From CAJPNN01 sp041844735 (GTDB lineage Bacteria > Bacillota > Clostridia > Peptostreptococcales > Anaerovoracaceae): a DNA stretch of 43,357 bases. The stretch spans positions 1 through 43,357 of the forward strand of contig JBGZBP010000036.1 in assembly GCA_041844735.1 (NCBI GenBank). The letters are read 5' to 3'. Numbering within the stretch: position 1 is the first letter of the stretch; each line of letters opens with the position of its first letter. Below the pieces are notes generated by a model that was not told the origin of the DNA, did not search any database, and saw only the letters and a list, made by a program, of their open reading frames with translations. The position numbers and the translations under genes are program-made. Of the stretch, positions 31,777-40,544 are shown piece by piece.

Positions 31777-33222
31777 ATCTTCACAATCAATTCCGGAAAT
31801 ATATGTTCCGGAATCTTTATATTTTTGTATCAGCTTCACTGCATTTTCGGTAATTACTTCGCCGGGGCATACTATAGGAATTCCCGGAGGATATGCTGTT
31901 ATGCTGCCGGCCGCTACTTTGCCTATGGACTTTCCGTACTCCAGGAGATAGGAATCGACAGGGATAGAAGAAGCCGATACAGCGCTACGATATGGTGATT
32001 CATCGAAACCCGGAGCATGTAAATCATGTGAAGAGTCGGACAGAGAAACATGCCGTGATTTATCCGGGCTCTTAGGGATATTTGATAAAACACCAAGGAG
32101 GTGCTCGTAATCGGATCGTTTATTTCCGATGCCTGTCATCAACATTACCATGTTACCGGACGTGAGTTCGGGGTAAATGTTATTTGTGATGAGATAATTT
32201 TCAAGTTCTCTTCCCGTTATTCCGATGGCAGCCAGGTTGATTTTAGTGTAGTCATACATTGAACCGGGTAGGTACAGCCTAATACCATCTATTTTTTTCG
32301 CAGCGGAATAAAAATAGTTCAGGTCGTCCAACCACTGTGTAAACAGGGCGGCTCCATGGTATTTTAACAGGGCGGCATTGAGATCGAGGGAAGCCATCAG
32401 TATGTATGAGGGACTTGAAGATTCAAACAGCTCCAGCTGTTTCAATATGTGCCGAGGGGAAAATCTATCCGTGTTCATATTCAGAACGGCACTTTGTGTG
32501 AAAGATGCCAATGTTTTATGAATGCTGTTGATAACAAAGTCCGCTCCCATGCTCACGGCGCTGTCGGGCAGAGTAGTAGCGGATAAAATCCGCTGTGATG
32601 TGTGGGAACGAAAAAAGTGCAGATGCGCACCATGGGCTTCATCGACGATGAGCAATGCTTTGTGATGGTGGACTGTTTCGGCGATGCTCTCAATATCGCA
32701 ACAGTTGCCGTAGTAGTCGGGCGAGGTGAGGATTACGGCAGCGACATCGGGATTTTTTTCAAGCAGATGCTCTATTTGACTGTTTGATATCGAAACTCCC
32801 GGACCTTTGGAGGGTTCGGGATAGGTGTAAACAGGAATCAGCTTTCTAAGCTTAATTGCATTAAAGACAGCCCGATGGGAGTTTCTTGCAACTATGACCT
32901 TTGAGCCCTCAGGGCATCCTGCAAAAATGGCTGCCATCAGAGCGGCGGTAGAACCGTTCACGGAATAAAAGCTGTGTCGACAGTTATACAACTCGGCATA
33001 AGCGGATTGTCCTGCCATAATAACTCCGTCTGCAGCGAAAAGATTGTCGGCTCCCGGAATTTCCGTAATGTCGCCGCACGGGATCAGCTCTGCAATATTT
33101 CCAAGCTGATATTGCTTGAATATATTTCTACCTTTGTGCCCCGGCATGTGAAATGAAATAGGATTTTTTTCACAATGGGTCAAAAGGAAGCGGTGCAGCT
33201 GTGTATGCGGAAAGTTTTTCAT
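31756..33222 (-). CDS. Orn/Lys/Arg decarboxylase family protein (short form)
   Basis: PLP-dependent fold-type I decarboxylase of basic amino acids, giving putrescine, cadaverine or agmatine. The 488-residue protein shows FHMPGHKGR, GDITEIPGADNL, the substrate/PLP pocket DEAHGAH (D194, H197), and the Schiff-base lysine K236 in SIHKTLASF. It is the short (YaaO/SpeA-like) form without the long N-terminal wing domain. The C-terminal domain includes AYPPGIPIVCPGE. Substrate cannot be decided from sequence. An AAGGGAGAC site precedes the ATG. It is divergent from surE, with 156 bases between. Confidence 0.9.
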   Translation of the reverse strand: MKNFPHTQLHRFLLTHCEKNPISFHMPGHKGRNIFKQYQLGNIAELIPCGDITEIPGADNLFAADGVIMAGQSAYAELYNCRHSFYSVNGSTAALMAAIFAGCPEGSKVIVARNSHRAVFNAIKLRKLIPVYTYPEPSKGPGVSISNSQIEHLLEKNPDVAAVILTSPDYYGNCCDIESIAETVHHHKALLIVDEAHGAHLHFFRSHTSQRILSATTLPDSAVSMGADFVINSIHKTLASFTQSAVLNMNTDRFSPRHILKQLELFESSSPSYILMASLDLNAALLKYHGAALFTQWLDDLNYFYSAAKKIDGIRLYLPGSMYDYTKINLAAIGITGRELENYLITNNIYPELTSGNMVMLMTGIGNKRSDYEHLLGVLSNIPKSPDKSRHVSLSDSSHDLHAPGFDESPYRSAVSASSIPVDSYLLEYGKSIGKVAAGSITAYPPGIPIVCPGEVITENAVKLIQKYKDSGTYISGIDCEDKIEVGK

Positions 33223-33328
33223 GGCTATGTTTGTCTCCCTTCGTGTTTTTTCAGTGTTTTTGCAGGTAGTTAATCACATAAAATGTAACATATTTTGTAT
33301 GGATTTGGAAGTCTTTTATAAGCAAATG

Positions 33329-33337
33329 TGATACAAT
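33329..33337 (+). promoter_or_regulatory. Extended -10 promoter for surE
   Basis: TG-A-TACAAT with the -10 at 33332-33337; the -35 region is weak, as often in extended -10 promoters. Transcription would start about 35 bases before the TTG start. Confidence 0.5.
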
Positions 33338-33378
33338 ATAGTGTACGAATATAATTAAAAAAAGGAGAATTGTAGATT

Positions 33379-34152
33379 TTGGATAAGAAGAAAATTTTAA
33401 TAGTAAATGATGACGGAATACATGCCGAGGGAATAAAAGCATTGGTTGAAGCTTTGAAAGATAAAGCGGAATTATATATATTTGCTCCTAATACTCAAAA
33501 AAGCGCTATGAGTCATAGCATTACGGTAAGACAGAAGATGGCGTATGATGAGGTGACATATGATGGGGCAAGGATGGCATTTGCTGTTGACGGAACGCCG
33601 GCGGATTGTGTAAAGATTGGACTGAAAGTTTTACAGAGAAGAGGGATAGATATAGAGCTTGTTTTTTCCGGTATAAATATGGGAGGGAATCTGGGAACAG
33701 ACACTTTATATTCGGGGACAGTGAGTGCAGCTGTTGAGGGTGCCTTGATGAGAAAAAAAGCAGTGGCGCTTTCTGTGAATTCGCATTCCCCGAAATATTA
33801 TGAGGCAGCTCAGATGCTGGCTGTAGCGGCGCTGGAAAGAGCGGATGATATTATGCAGGGAGAGGTTATTAATCTTAATGCACCTAATTTACCATTGTCG
33901 GAGATTAAGGGGACCATTTGTTCCCCTTTGGGTATGAGAGAATATGATGAGTGGTTGACTCCTGAGTATGATGAGAACGGCAAGGAGATTTTCGCATATA
34001 CCGGCAAGGCAGTGCACTATGATGAGACAGATCCTAATGTGAGCGATGTTATCGCTATGCAGGAAAACTATTGTACCGTTACACCTCTTCATTTTAATTT
34101 TACAAACTACGACAGAATAAAGAAATTTAGCGATTTTAAAATAGGTCAATAA
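33379..34152 (+). CDS. surE: 5'/3'-nucleotidase SurE
   Basis: Metal-dependent phosphatase acting on nucleoside monophosphates, linked to stationary-phase survival. The 257-residue protein starts with ILIVNDDGIHAEGI (metal ligands D11, D12), then APNTQKSAMSHSIT (catalytic-site serines), GTPADCVKIGL and FSGINMGGNLGTDTLYSGTVSAA, all typical. The start codon is TTG at 33379, about 12 bases beyond an AAGGAGA; no ATG gives a complete N-terminus. Confidence 0.95.
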   Translation: MDKKKILIVNDDGIHAEGIKALVEALKDKAELYIFAPNTQKSAMSHSITVRQKMAYDEVTYDGARMAFAVDGTPADCVKIGLKVLQRRGIDIELVFSGINMGGNLGTDTLYSGTVSAAVEGALMRKKAVALSVNSHSPKYYEAAQMLAVAALERADDIMQGEVINLNAPNLPLSEIKGTICSPLGMREYDEWLTPEYDENGKEIFAYTGKAVHYDETDPNVSDVIAMQENYCTVTPLHFNFTNYDRIKKFSDFKIGQ

Positions 34153-34268
34153 GTAAACAAATAGGTAAGTAGGCAAGCAAATAAGTAAATAAGCAAATAG
34201 GCAACTAAATAAGTAAATAAGAAAATAAGTAAGTAAATAGGCAAGCAAGTGGGCAACAGAGTAAGTAA
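34153..34268 (+). repeat. Degenerate tetranucleotide-repeat tract
   Basis: About 29 consecutive four-base units of the type GTAA, ATAA, GCAA, ATAG, keeping a 4-base register from the surE stop to the ribosome binding site of the next gene. Stop codons fill the plus frames, so it is non-coding. It probably arose by slipped-strand expansion and later decay. Confidence 0.8.
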
Positions 34269-34281
34269 GGAGGGTACTAAG

Positions 34282-34839
34282 ATGAAAAAATTGTTGGTAA
34301 ACAAAGAAGATGCGATTTTGGTGGGAATTGATTTTCAGGAAAAAATAATGCCTGCAATGAGGAACTGCGAAGAGCTGGAAAATGCTGTTATAAGGCTGAT
34401 AGAGGGATGTAAGGTGATGGGTGTTCCTATGCTGCTTACTCAACAATATACCAAGGGTCTTGGAATGACAACCGAAAATATAAGAGAAGCGATAGGCGGC
34501 GAAGAGTTTGATTGGATAGAGAAAAAAAGTTTCAGTGCGGTAGGGGAGAGCGTATTTTTGGATAGACTCAGGACGGAAGGAAGAAATACCGTTTTGATGA
34601 CAGGCATAGAATCCCATGTTTGCGTGCTGCAGACAGCGTTGGAACTTGTGGAAAAAGGATTTGACGTGTACATGGTTGTAGACTGTGTTTCGTCAAGAAG
34701 TAAACAGGACAAAAAAATCGCCATGAGGAGAGCCGAGCAGGCGGGAGTGACTTTAATAACTATGGAGTCGGTACTTTTTGAGCTGCTTAGAGGTGCTGAC
34801 AGGGCGGAATTTAAGGATATTTCAAAGATTGTTAAATAG
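34282..34839 (+). CDS. Isochorismatase-fold cysteine hydrolase
   Basis: Cysteine hydrolase of the isochorismatase/nicotinamidase superfamily. The 185-residue protein has the catalytic triad: D17 (VGIDFQEK), K82 (EKKSFSA) and C114 (GIESHVCVLQTA). It lacks the His-rich metal-binding signature of PncA, and resembles YcaC-like hydrolases of unknown substrate. The ATG at 34282 follows AAGGAGGG; the in-frame GTG at 34249 lies inside the repeat tract and is rejected. Niacin-related niaR genes lie 4 kb away, but nothing ties this enzyme to nicotinamide. Confidence 0.88.
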   Translation: MKKLLVNKEDAILVGIDFQEKIMPAMRNCEELENAVIRLIEGCKVMGVPMLLTQQYTKGLGMTTENIREAIGGEEFDWIEKKSFSAVGESVFLDRLRTEGRNTVLMTGIESHVCVLQTALELVEKGFDVYMVVDCVSSRSKQDKKIAMRRAEQAGVTLITMESVLFELLRGADRAEFKDISKIVK

Positions 34840-34858
34840 TAAAATTGGGGGATTAGAT

Positions 34859-35128
34859 ATGAGCTATGAATATCATACGTCAGGGACGTGTTCGACTATG
34901 ATAAGGTTTGATTTGGATGGGGACATTGTGAGAAATGTCAAATACAACGGGGGATGCCCGGGAAATTTGAAAGCGATAGTTTCTTTGGTAGAGGGAATGA
35001 GCGTAGAGGAACTGAACAAGAGACTTGGAGGCATTACATGCGGGCCTAAGAATACGTCGTGCGGAGACCAGCTGGTAAGAGCGGTCAACGAAGCATATGA
35101 AAAACAAGGGGACGAAAAGGGAGAATAG
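34859..35128 (+). CDS. TSCPD-domain protein (TIGR03905 type)
   Basis: An 89-residue protein matching the small TSCPD family: the N-terminus YHTSGTCSTMIRFDL, GGCPGNLKAI, and the later cysteines in ITCGPKNTSCGDQL. The TSCPD region also occurs at the C-terminus of B12-type ribonucleotide reductases; free-standing copies have no known function but conserved cysteines suggest metal binding. An in-frame extension overlapping the previous gene is not supported; the chosen ATG follows a GGGGGATT stretch. Tex starts two bases after its stop. Confidence 0.88.
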   Translation: MSYEYHTSGTCSTMIRFDLDGDIVRNVKYNGGCPGNLKAIVSLVEGMSVEELNKRLGGITCGPKNTSCGDQLVRAVNEAYEKQGDEKGE

Positions 35129-35130
35129 CG

Positions 35131-37437
35131 ATGGATATAAATTTAAAGCTGGCGGAGGAATTCGGGCTGAAAGTAACATCTGTAGAAGAAACTGTTAAGC
35201 TGATTGATGACGGGAACACCATTCCATTTATTGCGAGGTATAGAAAAGAAGCCACCGGTGGGATGAGCGACGTCGTTTTGAGAGAAATGGACGAAAGATT
35301 GAAATATCTGCGAAATCTGGAGGCACGAAAGGAAGAAGTCATCAATCTGATAGAGGAACAAGGAAAGCTTACGGAGGAACTTAAGGCGGAAATTCTTGAG
35401 GCGGAAAAACTCCAGAGAGTGGAGGATTTATACAAGCCGTTCAAACAGAAAAAATCGACCAGGGCAAGCAAGGCAAAGGAGAGAGGGCTGGAACCGCTGG
35501 CTGATTATGTGATGAATCAAGTGCCGGAAGCCGGAAAGAGTATACAGGAAATAGCAGAATCGTATGTGAACCCCGAAAAAGAGGTTGAAACTTGGGAAGA
35601 TGCGTTGGCAGGGGCATTGGATATCATAGCTGAACGAATATCGGACGATCCCGATTTTAATGAAATGGTCAGAGCAATCACCATTGAGAAAGGGCTGCTT
35701 AAAACAGAGGCGACGGATGCAGAGGAGAAAACTGTATATGAGATGTACTACGAATTTTCCGAGCCGATATCAAAGATAGTAAACCATAGAGTGCTTGCTA
35801 TCAACAGAGGAGAAAAAGAGAAGAAGCTTAGGGTCAAGATAGATATTGATGTGGATGCAATAACAGACAGGCTTGCAGAAAAAGTGATTAAGAAACCTGA
35901 GTCCGAGCTGACTGCATATATCAACGAGACAATAACGGATGCATATAAGAGACTGATGGCACCGTCAGTTGAGAGGGAAATTCGCAATATGCTCACGGAA
36001 AGGGCGGAAAAAGAAGCGGTAAAGATTTTTGCAGAAAATACTATGAATTTATTAATGGTACCACCTGTTCAGGGAAAGAGGGTGCTGGCTATAGATCCGG
36101 GATACAGGACAGGGTGCAAGGTTGCAGCACTTGACGAGACGGGAAAACTTCTGGCATATACAACGATTTATCCTACTGTGCCAAAACAGGATATTGCAGG
36201 CTCGGAAGAAAAAATAGCAAAGTTGGTAGATAAATATAATTTGGAAATAGTGGCTATAGGAAACGGTACAGCTTCCAGAGAGACGGAAAAATTTATTGCG
36301 GATTTCATTGCTAAAAACAATTCGACATTGGCTTACACCATAGTTAACGAGGCGGGAGCGTCAGTTTATTCCGCATCAAAACTTGCTACGGAGGAATATC
36401 CCGATTTGGATGTTACTACGAGAGGGGCAATGTCGATAGGCAGGAGACTACAGGATCCTATGGCAGAGCTTGTTAAGATAGAGCCTAAACATATCGGTGT
36501 AGGTCAATACCAGCATGATATCAATCAAACTCTTTTAAATAGCGCACTTACGGATGTTGTCGAGAATTGTGTTAACAGGGTGGGGGTGGACCTTAATACC
36601 GCATCGTCTTCGCTTTTGGGCTACATAGCCGGAGTTAACAGCAGTATAGCAAAGAATATTGTCAAATATCGTGAAGAGAACGGGAGCTTTACTAACAGAA
36701 AGCAGTTACTTAAGGTATCAAAGCTTGGAGAGAAGACATATAAGCAATGTGCGGGATTTATGCGAATTGCCAACGGAGATAATCCTTTTGACAGTACGGG
36801 CATACATCCGGAGACATATGAGGCTACAGAGAATATGATTTCCAAGCTCGGCATTGAAAAAAGCAAGTTGGCGGATGGCGGAATCAGAGAGATAGAAAAC
36901 AAAATCTTGGAATTGTATCCGATGCCTCAGAAAAAGGAGAAGTCGAAACCTGTAAAAGCACAGGGAGGTTTGGCGGCACTGGCAACATTGCTGCCGAAAG
37001 AGAGCGCAAAAGATAAAAAGCGTATGGAAGAAGAAAGGCGGAACGCAATAAAGCAGGGAGTAAAGAAGCTTGCGGAGGAAATCGGAATAGGTGAGCTGAC
37101 GCTGCTCGATATAGTAAATGAAATCAAGAAACCTGCACGAGATCCAAGAGAAGATATGCCGAAAGTAATATTCAGGAACGATGTCGTTGCTTTTGAAGAT
37201 TTGAAAGTAGGGATGGAGCTGACCGGAACAGTAAGGAATGTGGTGGATTTCGGAGCCTTTGTCGACATAGGAGTAAAAAATGACGGCCTTGTTCATATTT
37301 CGAGACTTTCCGACAGATATATAAAGCATCCGTCAGATGTGGTGAAAATAGGAGATACTGTTAAGGTAACGATAGTGGAACTCGACGAGGAAAGTGGTAA
37401 GGTAGGACTTTCCATGAGAAAAAACAATGTGTCTTGA
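35131..37437 (+). CDS. tex: Tex-family RNA-binding transcription accessory protein
   Basis: Tex is a conserved nucleic-acid-binding protein implicated in transcription and stress physiology. The 768-residue protein has the Tex N-terminal helical region (1-190), the YqgF/RuvC-like domain with LAIDPGYRTGCKVAAL, a helix-hairpin-helix stretch (about 485-560, VGVDLNTASSSLLGYIAGV), and a C-terminal S1 domain (about 690-765, GMELTGTVRNVVDFGAFVDI). Length and order are normal. The stop codon overlaps the promoter and palindrome for the next operon. Confidence 0.95.
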   Translation: MDINLKLAEEFGLKVTSVEETVKLIDDGNTIPFIARYRKEATGGMSDVVLREMDERLKYLRNLEARKEEVINLIEEQGKLTEELKAEILEAEKLQRVEDLYKPFKQKKSTRASKAKERGLEPLADYVMNQVPEAGKSIQEIAESYVNPEKEVETWEDALAGALDIIAERISDDPDFNEMVRAITIEKGLLKTEATDAEEKTVYEMYYEFSEPISKIVNHRVLAINRGEKEKKLRVKIDIDVDAITDRLAEKVIKKPESELTAYINETITDAYKRLMAPSVEREIRNMLTERAEKEAVKIFAENTMNLLMVPPVQGKRVLAIDPGYRTGCKVAALDETGKLLAYTTIYPTVPKQDIAGSEEKIAKLVDKYNLEIVAIGNGTASRETEKFIADFIAKNNSTLAYTIVNEAGASVYSASKLATEEYPDLDVTTRGAMSIGRRLQDPMAELVKIEPKHIGVGQYQHDINQTLLNSALTDVVENCVNRVGVDLNTASSSLLGYIAGVNSSIAKNIVKYREENGSFTNRKQLLKVSKLGEKTYKQCAGFMRIANGDNPFDSTGIHPETYEATENMISKLGIEKSKLADGGIREIENKILELYPMPQKKEKSKPVKAQGGLAALATLLPKESAKDKKRMEEERRNAIKQGVKKLAEEIGIGELTLLDIVNEIKKPARDPREDMPKVIFRNDVVAFEDLKVGMELTGTVRNVVDFGAFVDIGVKNDGLVHISRLSDRYIKHPSDVVKIGDTVKVTIVELDEESGKVGLSMRKNNVS

Positions 37438-37474
37438 CATATGAATATATACATGTTAAAATCATCATGTTAAA
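37427..37474 (+). promoter_or_regulatory. Promoter and putative NiaR operator for the EIIC-like/niaR operon
   Basis: TTGACA (37434-37439), 17-base spacer, TAAAAT (37457-37462). An inverted repeat ATGTGTC-TT-GACATAT (37427-37442; one mismatch) covers the -35 and the tex stop. Its TGTC-TT-GACA core resembles, from memory, the palindromes bound by NiaR/YrxA in Firmicutes. CATGTTAAA is also repeated 14 bases apart (37452-37460, 37466-37474). niaR is the second gene of the operon, so self-regulation is plausible. Confidence 0.6.
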
Positions 37475-37517
37475 TTTTGATGTGGAGTTTGTGCTGCATA
37501 AATATTAGAGAGGAATC

Positions 37518-38624
37518 ATGGTGATGGAAACAAATTGTAATGAGAATATGCATTCTGAAAAAAGCAGGCTGAAAGCATTTCTGAAAAGGAAAGATATTGA
37601 GTTTTCGGTAAAACGGTATTTGCAGGATGCAATGTCAGCAATGGCTTTGGGGCTGTTCAGCTCACTTCTTATAGGATTGATTATAAAAACCGTCGGAGAG
37701 CAGAGTGGACTGTTAATCGGTGAAAATGAGGTGTCGGCATTATTGGTGGAGATAGGCGGCATTGCCATGGGGCTGATGGGACCGGCAATAGGTGTTGCGG
37801 TGGCGTGGGGGCTGAAAGCTCCGCCATTGGTGCTTTTTTCGGCGATTATTACAGGAAGCATGGGGGCTACGGTGACAGGAGGATTTTTCGGAATGTCGGG
37901 TGGGCCTGCAGGAGCTTTTATAGCGGCAGCAATTAGCACGGAAATAGGTAAGGCTGTATCAAAGGAGACAAAGGTCGATATTTTGGTGACTCCGGCGGCA
38001 ACATTGATATCCGGTATGTTGGCAGCAAAGATGATAAGTCCTGCGATAGGGGCACTTATGACAGGGCTCGGAAAAGTTATTATGTCTGCGACGGAGATGC
38101 AACCTTTTTTGATGGGGATAGTTGTAGCGACAGTGGTAGGATTGGCACTCACTGCTCCCATATCGAGTGCGGCACTTTGCATAATGCTGAATCTTTCGGG
38201 ACTTTCCGCAGGGGCGGCTGTGGCAGGATGCTGTGCACAAATGGTAGGGTTTGCAGTAGTAAGCTACAAAGAGAACGGTGTGTCCGGGCTTATAGCACAA
38301 GGCATCGGAACTTCCATGTTGCAGGTGCCGAACATTGTTAAAAATTGGTGGATACTGGTGCCGCCTACGTTAGCGGGGGCAGTTTGCGGACCGATTTCGA
38401 CCTGCGTATTTAAAATGACCAATATCCCTGTAGGTGCAGGAATGGGAACATCCGGTTTGGTGGGACAGATAGGCACATTTACGGACATGGGATTTAGCGG
38501 CATAGTATTTCTGAAAGTTTTATCATTACATTTTGTTTTTCCGGCAGTGTTAGCACTGCTTTTCAACAAAATTTTAAGCAAACGTGGTAAAATAAAGGCA
38601 ATTGATTATAAGCTGGATTTGTGA
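37518..38624 (+). CDS. PfoR/PTS EIIC-type membrane protein
   Basis: Integral membrane protein of 368 residues, of the PTS_EIIC_2 (PfoR, COG3641) group, with about nine hydrophobic helices and Gly/Ala-rich loops (GMGTSGLVGQIGTFTDMGF). It has no EIIA or EIIB domain, no phosphorylation cysteine or histidine in a PTS context, and no PTS partners nearby, so it is not an obvious sugar PTS. Its partner niaR and the palindromic promoter suggest that it handles a niacin-related compound; that is inference. The start is uncertain: ATG 37518 is only four bases from GAGAGG, and ATG 37524 fits spacing better. Confidence 0.85.
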   Translation: MVMETNCNENMHSEKSRLKAFLKRKDIEFSVKRYLQDAMSAMALGLFSSLLIGLIIKTVGEQSGLLIGENEVSALLVEIGGIAMGLMGPAIGVAVAWGLKAPPLVLFSAIITGSMGATVTGGFFGMSGGPAGAFIAAAISTEIGKAVSKETKVDILVTPAATLISGMLAAKMISPAIGALMTGLGKVIMSATEMQPFLMGIVVATVVGLALTAPISSAALCIMLNLSGLSAGAAVAGCCAQMVGFAVVSYKENGVSGLIAQGIGTSMLQVPNIVKNWWILVPPTLAGAVCGPISTCVFKMTNIPVGAGMGTSGLVGQIGTFTDMGFSGIVFLKVLSLHFVFPAVLALLFNKILSKRGKIKAIDYKLDL

Positions 38625-38652
38625 TGGGAAAGAATTATTGAAAGGAAAAAGC

Positions 38653-39174
38653 ATGACAACGGAAGAGAGACGAATTGCAATATATGACTTGCTGGAGCAA
38701 AATTATCCCAAGCCGCTTTCAGCCACTGCGATGGCAAAGCAATTTGATGTCAGCAGACAGGTAATAGTCGGAGATGTTTCTGTGCTTCGTGCTGCCGGCA
38801 GGAAGATAGTTTCAACTGCCAGAGGGTATATTATATCAAAGGAAGAACTTGATGATTTCGGTTTTTTGGGTGTTCTGAACTGCAAACATGACAGGGAACA
38901 ACTCCGAGAAGAGTTGTACACTATAGTGGATTTCGGAGCAACAGTAATAGATGTAATAGTGGTACACGGTATATATGGAGAAATTGTTTGCAAGCTGGAT
39001 CTTTCTTCACGGTATGAGGTGGACAAATTTCTTATGCAGATGCATGAGGAAGAAGATAAGCCCCTAAGTTCATTGACCGATGGGGAGCATATACACACCA
39101 TAGGCTGCAAGGATGCTGAAACGTTCAATTTAATCAAAGAAACTCTTTCCCGTAAAAATATATTGCTGAGTTGA
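38653..39174 (+). CDS. niaR: Niacin-responsive transcriptional repressor NiaR (YrxA), 3H domain
   Basis: NiaR represses NAD synthesis or niacin uptake genes when niacin is plentiful. The 173-residue protein has an N-terminal helix-turn-helix (about 1-60: ALSATAMAKQF-like, SRQVIVGDVSVLRAAG) and a C-terminal 3H domain with the conserved histidines in VVHGIYGE and GEHIHTIG that bind metal in this family. The ATG at 38653 with AAAGGA upstream is chosen over the TTG 17 codons earlier. It follows the EIIC-like gene by 28 bases. No nadABC or pncB genes are in view, so its regulon is largely elsewhere. Confidence 0.92.
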   Translation: MTTEERRIAIYDLLEQNYPKPLSATAMAKQFDVSRQVIVGDVSVLRAAGRKIVSTARGYIISKEELDDFGFLGVLNCKHDREQLREELYTIVDFGATVIDVIVVHGIYGEIVCKLDLSSRYEVDKFLMQMHEEEDKPLSSLTDGEHIHTIGCKDAETFNLIKETLSRKNILLS

Positions 39175-39251
39175 AGGTGAAATTCGGTAATAAACAAATA
39201 CAAATCAGAAAAATACAAAGAATTATTATCAGTCAAAACTCGGAGGAGCGT

Positions 39252-40499
39252 ATGGATTTATTTGAATATTTGAGAGCGTCCAAAACGGCATATCACGCTG
39301 TGTCGGAAACTGCGAAGCTGCTTGAAAAAGCGGGCTTTAAGGAACTCTATGAAAATGAGAGGTGGGTAGTAGAAAGAGGCAAAGCATATTTTGTAAGAAG
39401 AAATTCATCTTCGTTGTTTGCGTTTAAAATTCCTGATAGATTTTGTGGGGCTGTTATTATGGCGACTCATTCCGACAGCCCTACATACAAACTTAAATCC
39501 AAGCCGTTTATCAAGAAAGATAACGGCTATATTTCTTTGAACATTGCGGGATATGGAGGAATGATACATTCCACTTTTTTGGATAGGAAGTTAGGCTTGG
39601 CGGGCAGGATTTTTGTTCGGGAAGCCGGGCGGGTGATAGAAAAGCTTGTTGATTTGCCTGATGTTTCCATATCAATACCGAATTCTGCAATCCATCTAAA
39701 CCCTGAAATAAACAGAGGGTATGAATACAAGATTTCAAAGGACATGCTTCCCATACTGTGCGAATCTCCGGATGATGGAGAAGATATGAGCTTGGAAAGG
39801 CTTTTTGGTGAAAGTGATGTCATTGGGCATGATATATTTTTATATGTCAAAGATGAACCCGGATATTTTGGAGTTAATAAAGAGTTTGTCGGAAGCCCCA
39901 GATTGGATAATCTTGAGTGCAGCTATGTTGTCGCAAAGGCAATTGCTGAAAGTGTTCCGAATGACTATATTTCAATGTTTGCAATGCTTGACAATGAGGA
40001 AGTCGGCAGTGCCACAAGACAAGGTGCGGATTCCACTTTTATTGTTGATTGCATGCATAGAATATATGAAAATCTGGGGATGGGCATAGAGGAACAAAAA
40101 ATATTTGAGGCAAAGTCTTTTTTGGTTTCATGTGATAATGCGCACGGGCTTCATCCTAATTATGTTGAGAAATCGGATACGATTAACAGACCTTATTTGA
40201 ATAAAGGAGTTGTTATAAAGCATAGTGCGAACGGCAAATATACTACTGACGGGTTTTCGGCAGCTGTTATAAAGGACATTTGTGAAAAGGAAGGGATAAG
40301 GTATCAGGTGTTTGAGAATCATTCGGATGTCGCCGGAGGTTCAACCTTAGGTAATATTTCCGTGAGACATTTTTCGATTCCGGCAGTCGATATCGGGCTG
40401 GCTCAATGGGCTATGCATTCGGCTTTTGAAACAGCGGGTGCACGTGATATACAGGAAATGGATAGGCTTTTAAAGGCAGTTATTGAAATGCAGGAGTAG
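39252..40499 (+). CDS. M18 family aminopeptidase
   Basis: Dinuclear-zinc exopeptidase that removes N-terminal (often acidic) residues from peptides in the cytoplasm. The 415-residue protein has metal-binding blocks in order: ATHSDSP (H73), SPRLDNLEC, the catalytic Glu pair LDNEEVGSATRQGADS, the SCDNAHGLHPNY segment and the C-terminal RHFSIPAVDIG with a metal histidine. The ATG at 39252 follows GGAGGAG; the TTG 27 codons earlier overlaps niaR and is rejected. Length is normal for M18. Confidence 0.94.
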   Translation: MDLFEYLRASKTAYHAVSETAKLLEKAGFKELYENERWVVERGKAYFVRRNSSSLFAFKIPDRFCGAVIMATHSDSPTYKLKSKPFIKKDNGYISLNIAGYGGMIHSTFLDRKLGLAGRIFVREAGRVIEKLVDLPDVSISIPNSAIHLNPEINRGYEYKISKDMLPILCESPDDGEDMSLERLFGESDVIGHDIFLYVKDEPGYFGVNKEFVGSPRLDNLECSYVVAKAIAESVPNDYISMFAMLDNEEVGSATRQGADSTFIVDCMHRIYENLGMGIEEQKIFEAKSFLVSCDNAHGLHPNYVEKSDTINRPYLNKGVVIKHSANGKYTTDGFSAAVIKDICEKEGIRYQVFENHSDVAGGSTLGNISVRHFSIPAVDIGLAQWAMHSAFETAGARDIQEMDRLLKAVIEMQE

Positions 40500-40516
40500 T
40501 TGGAAACTCCTGCATT
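40487..40516. terminator. Convergent terminator hairpin between the M18 and thiH genes
   Basis: A perfect 11-bp stem AATGCAGGAGT (40487-40497) with ACTCCTGCATT (40506-40516). The M18 stop codon TAG begins in the stem. The following ATTTATTG gives a weak T run; the stem can serve either strand. Confidence 0.7.
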
Positions 40517-40544
40517 ATTTATTGTTATGTTATTGGATTCTTTA

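Noticed and set aside
33889..34617. Reverse-strand open frame with repeated Leu/Tyr (LAYLLTYFL-like)
   Set aside because: The apparent hydrophobic repeats are the translation of the tetranucleotide tract; no coding evidence.
34282..34839. Nicotinamidase PncA assignment because of the nearby niaR
   Set aside because: The triad is that of the general isochorismatase fold and no PncA metal-binding His cluster is seen; distance and intervening genes give no operon link.
37505..38182. Reverse-strand open frame (225 codons) opposite the EIIC-like gene
   Set aside because: Antisense of a Gly/Ala-rich membrane protein; no family resemblance and no ribosome binding site.
37518..38624. Sugar-specific PTS permease
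   Set aside because: No EIIA/EIIB domains, no phosphorylation-site context and no PTS genes nearby.
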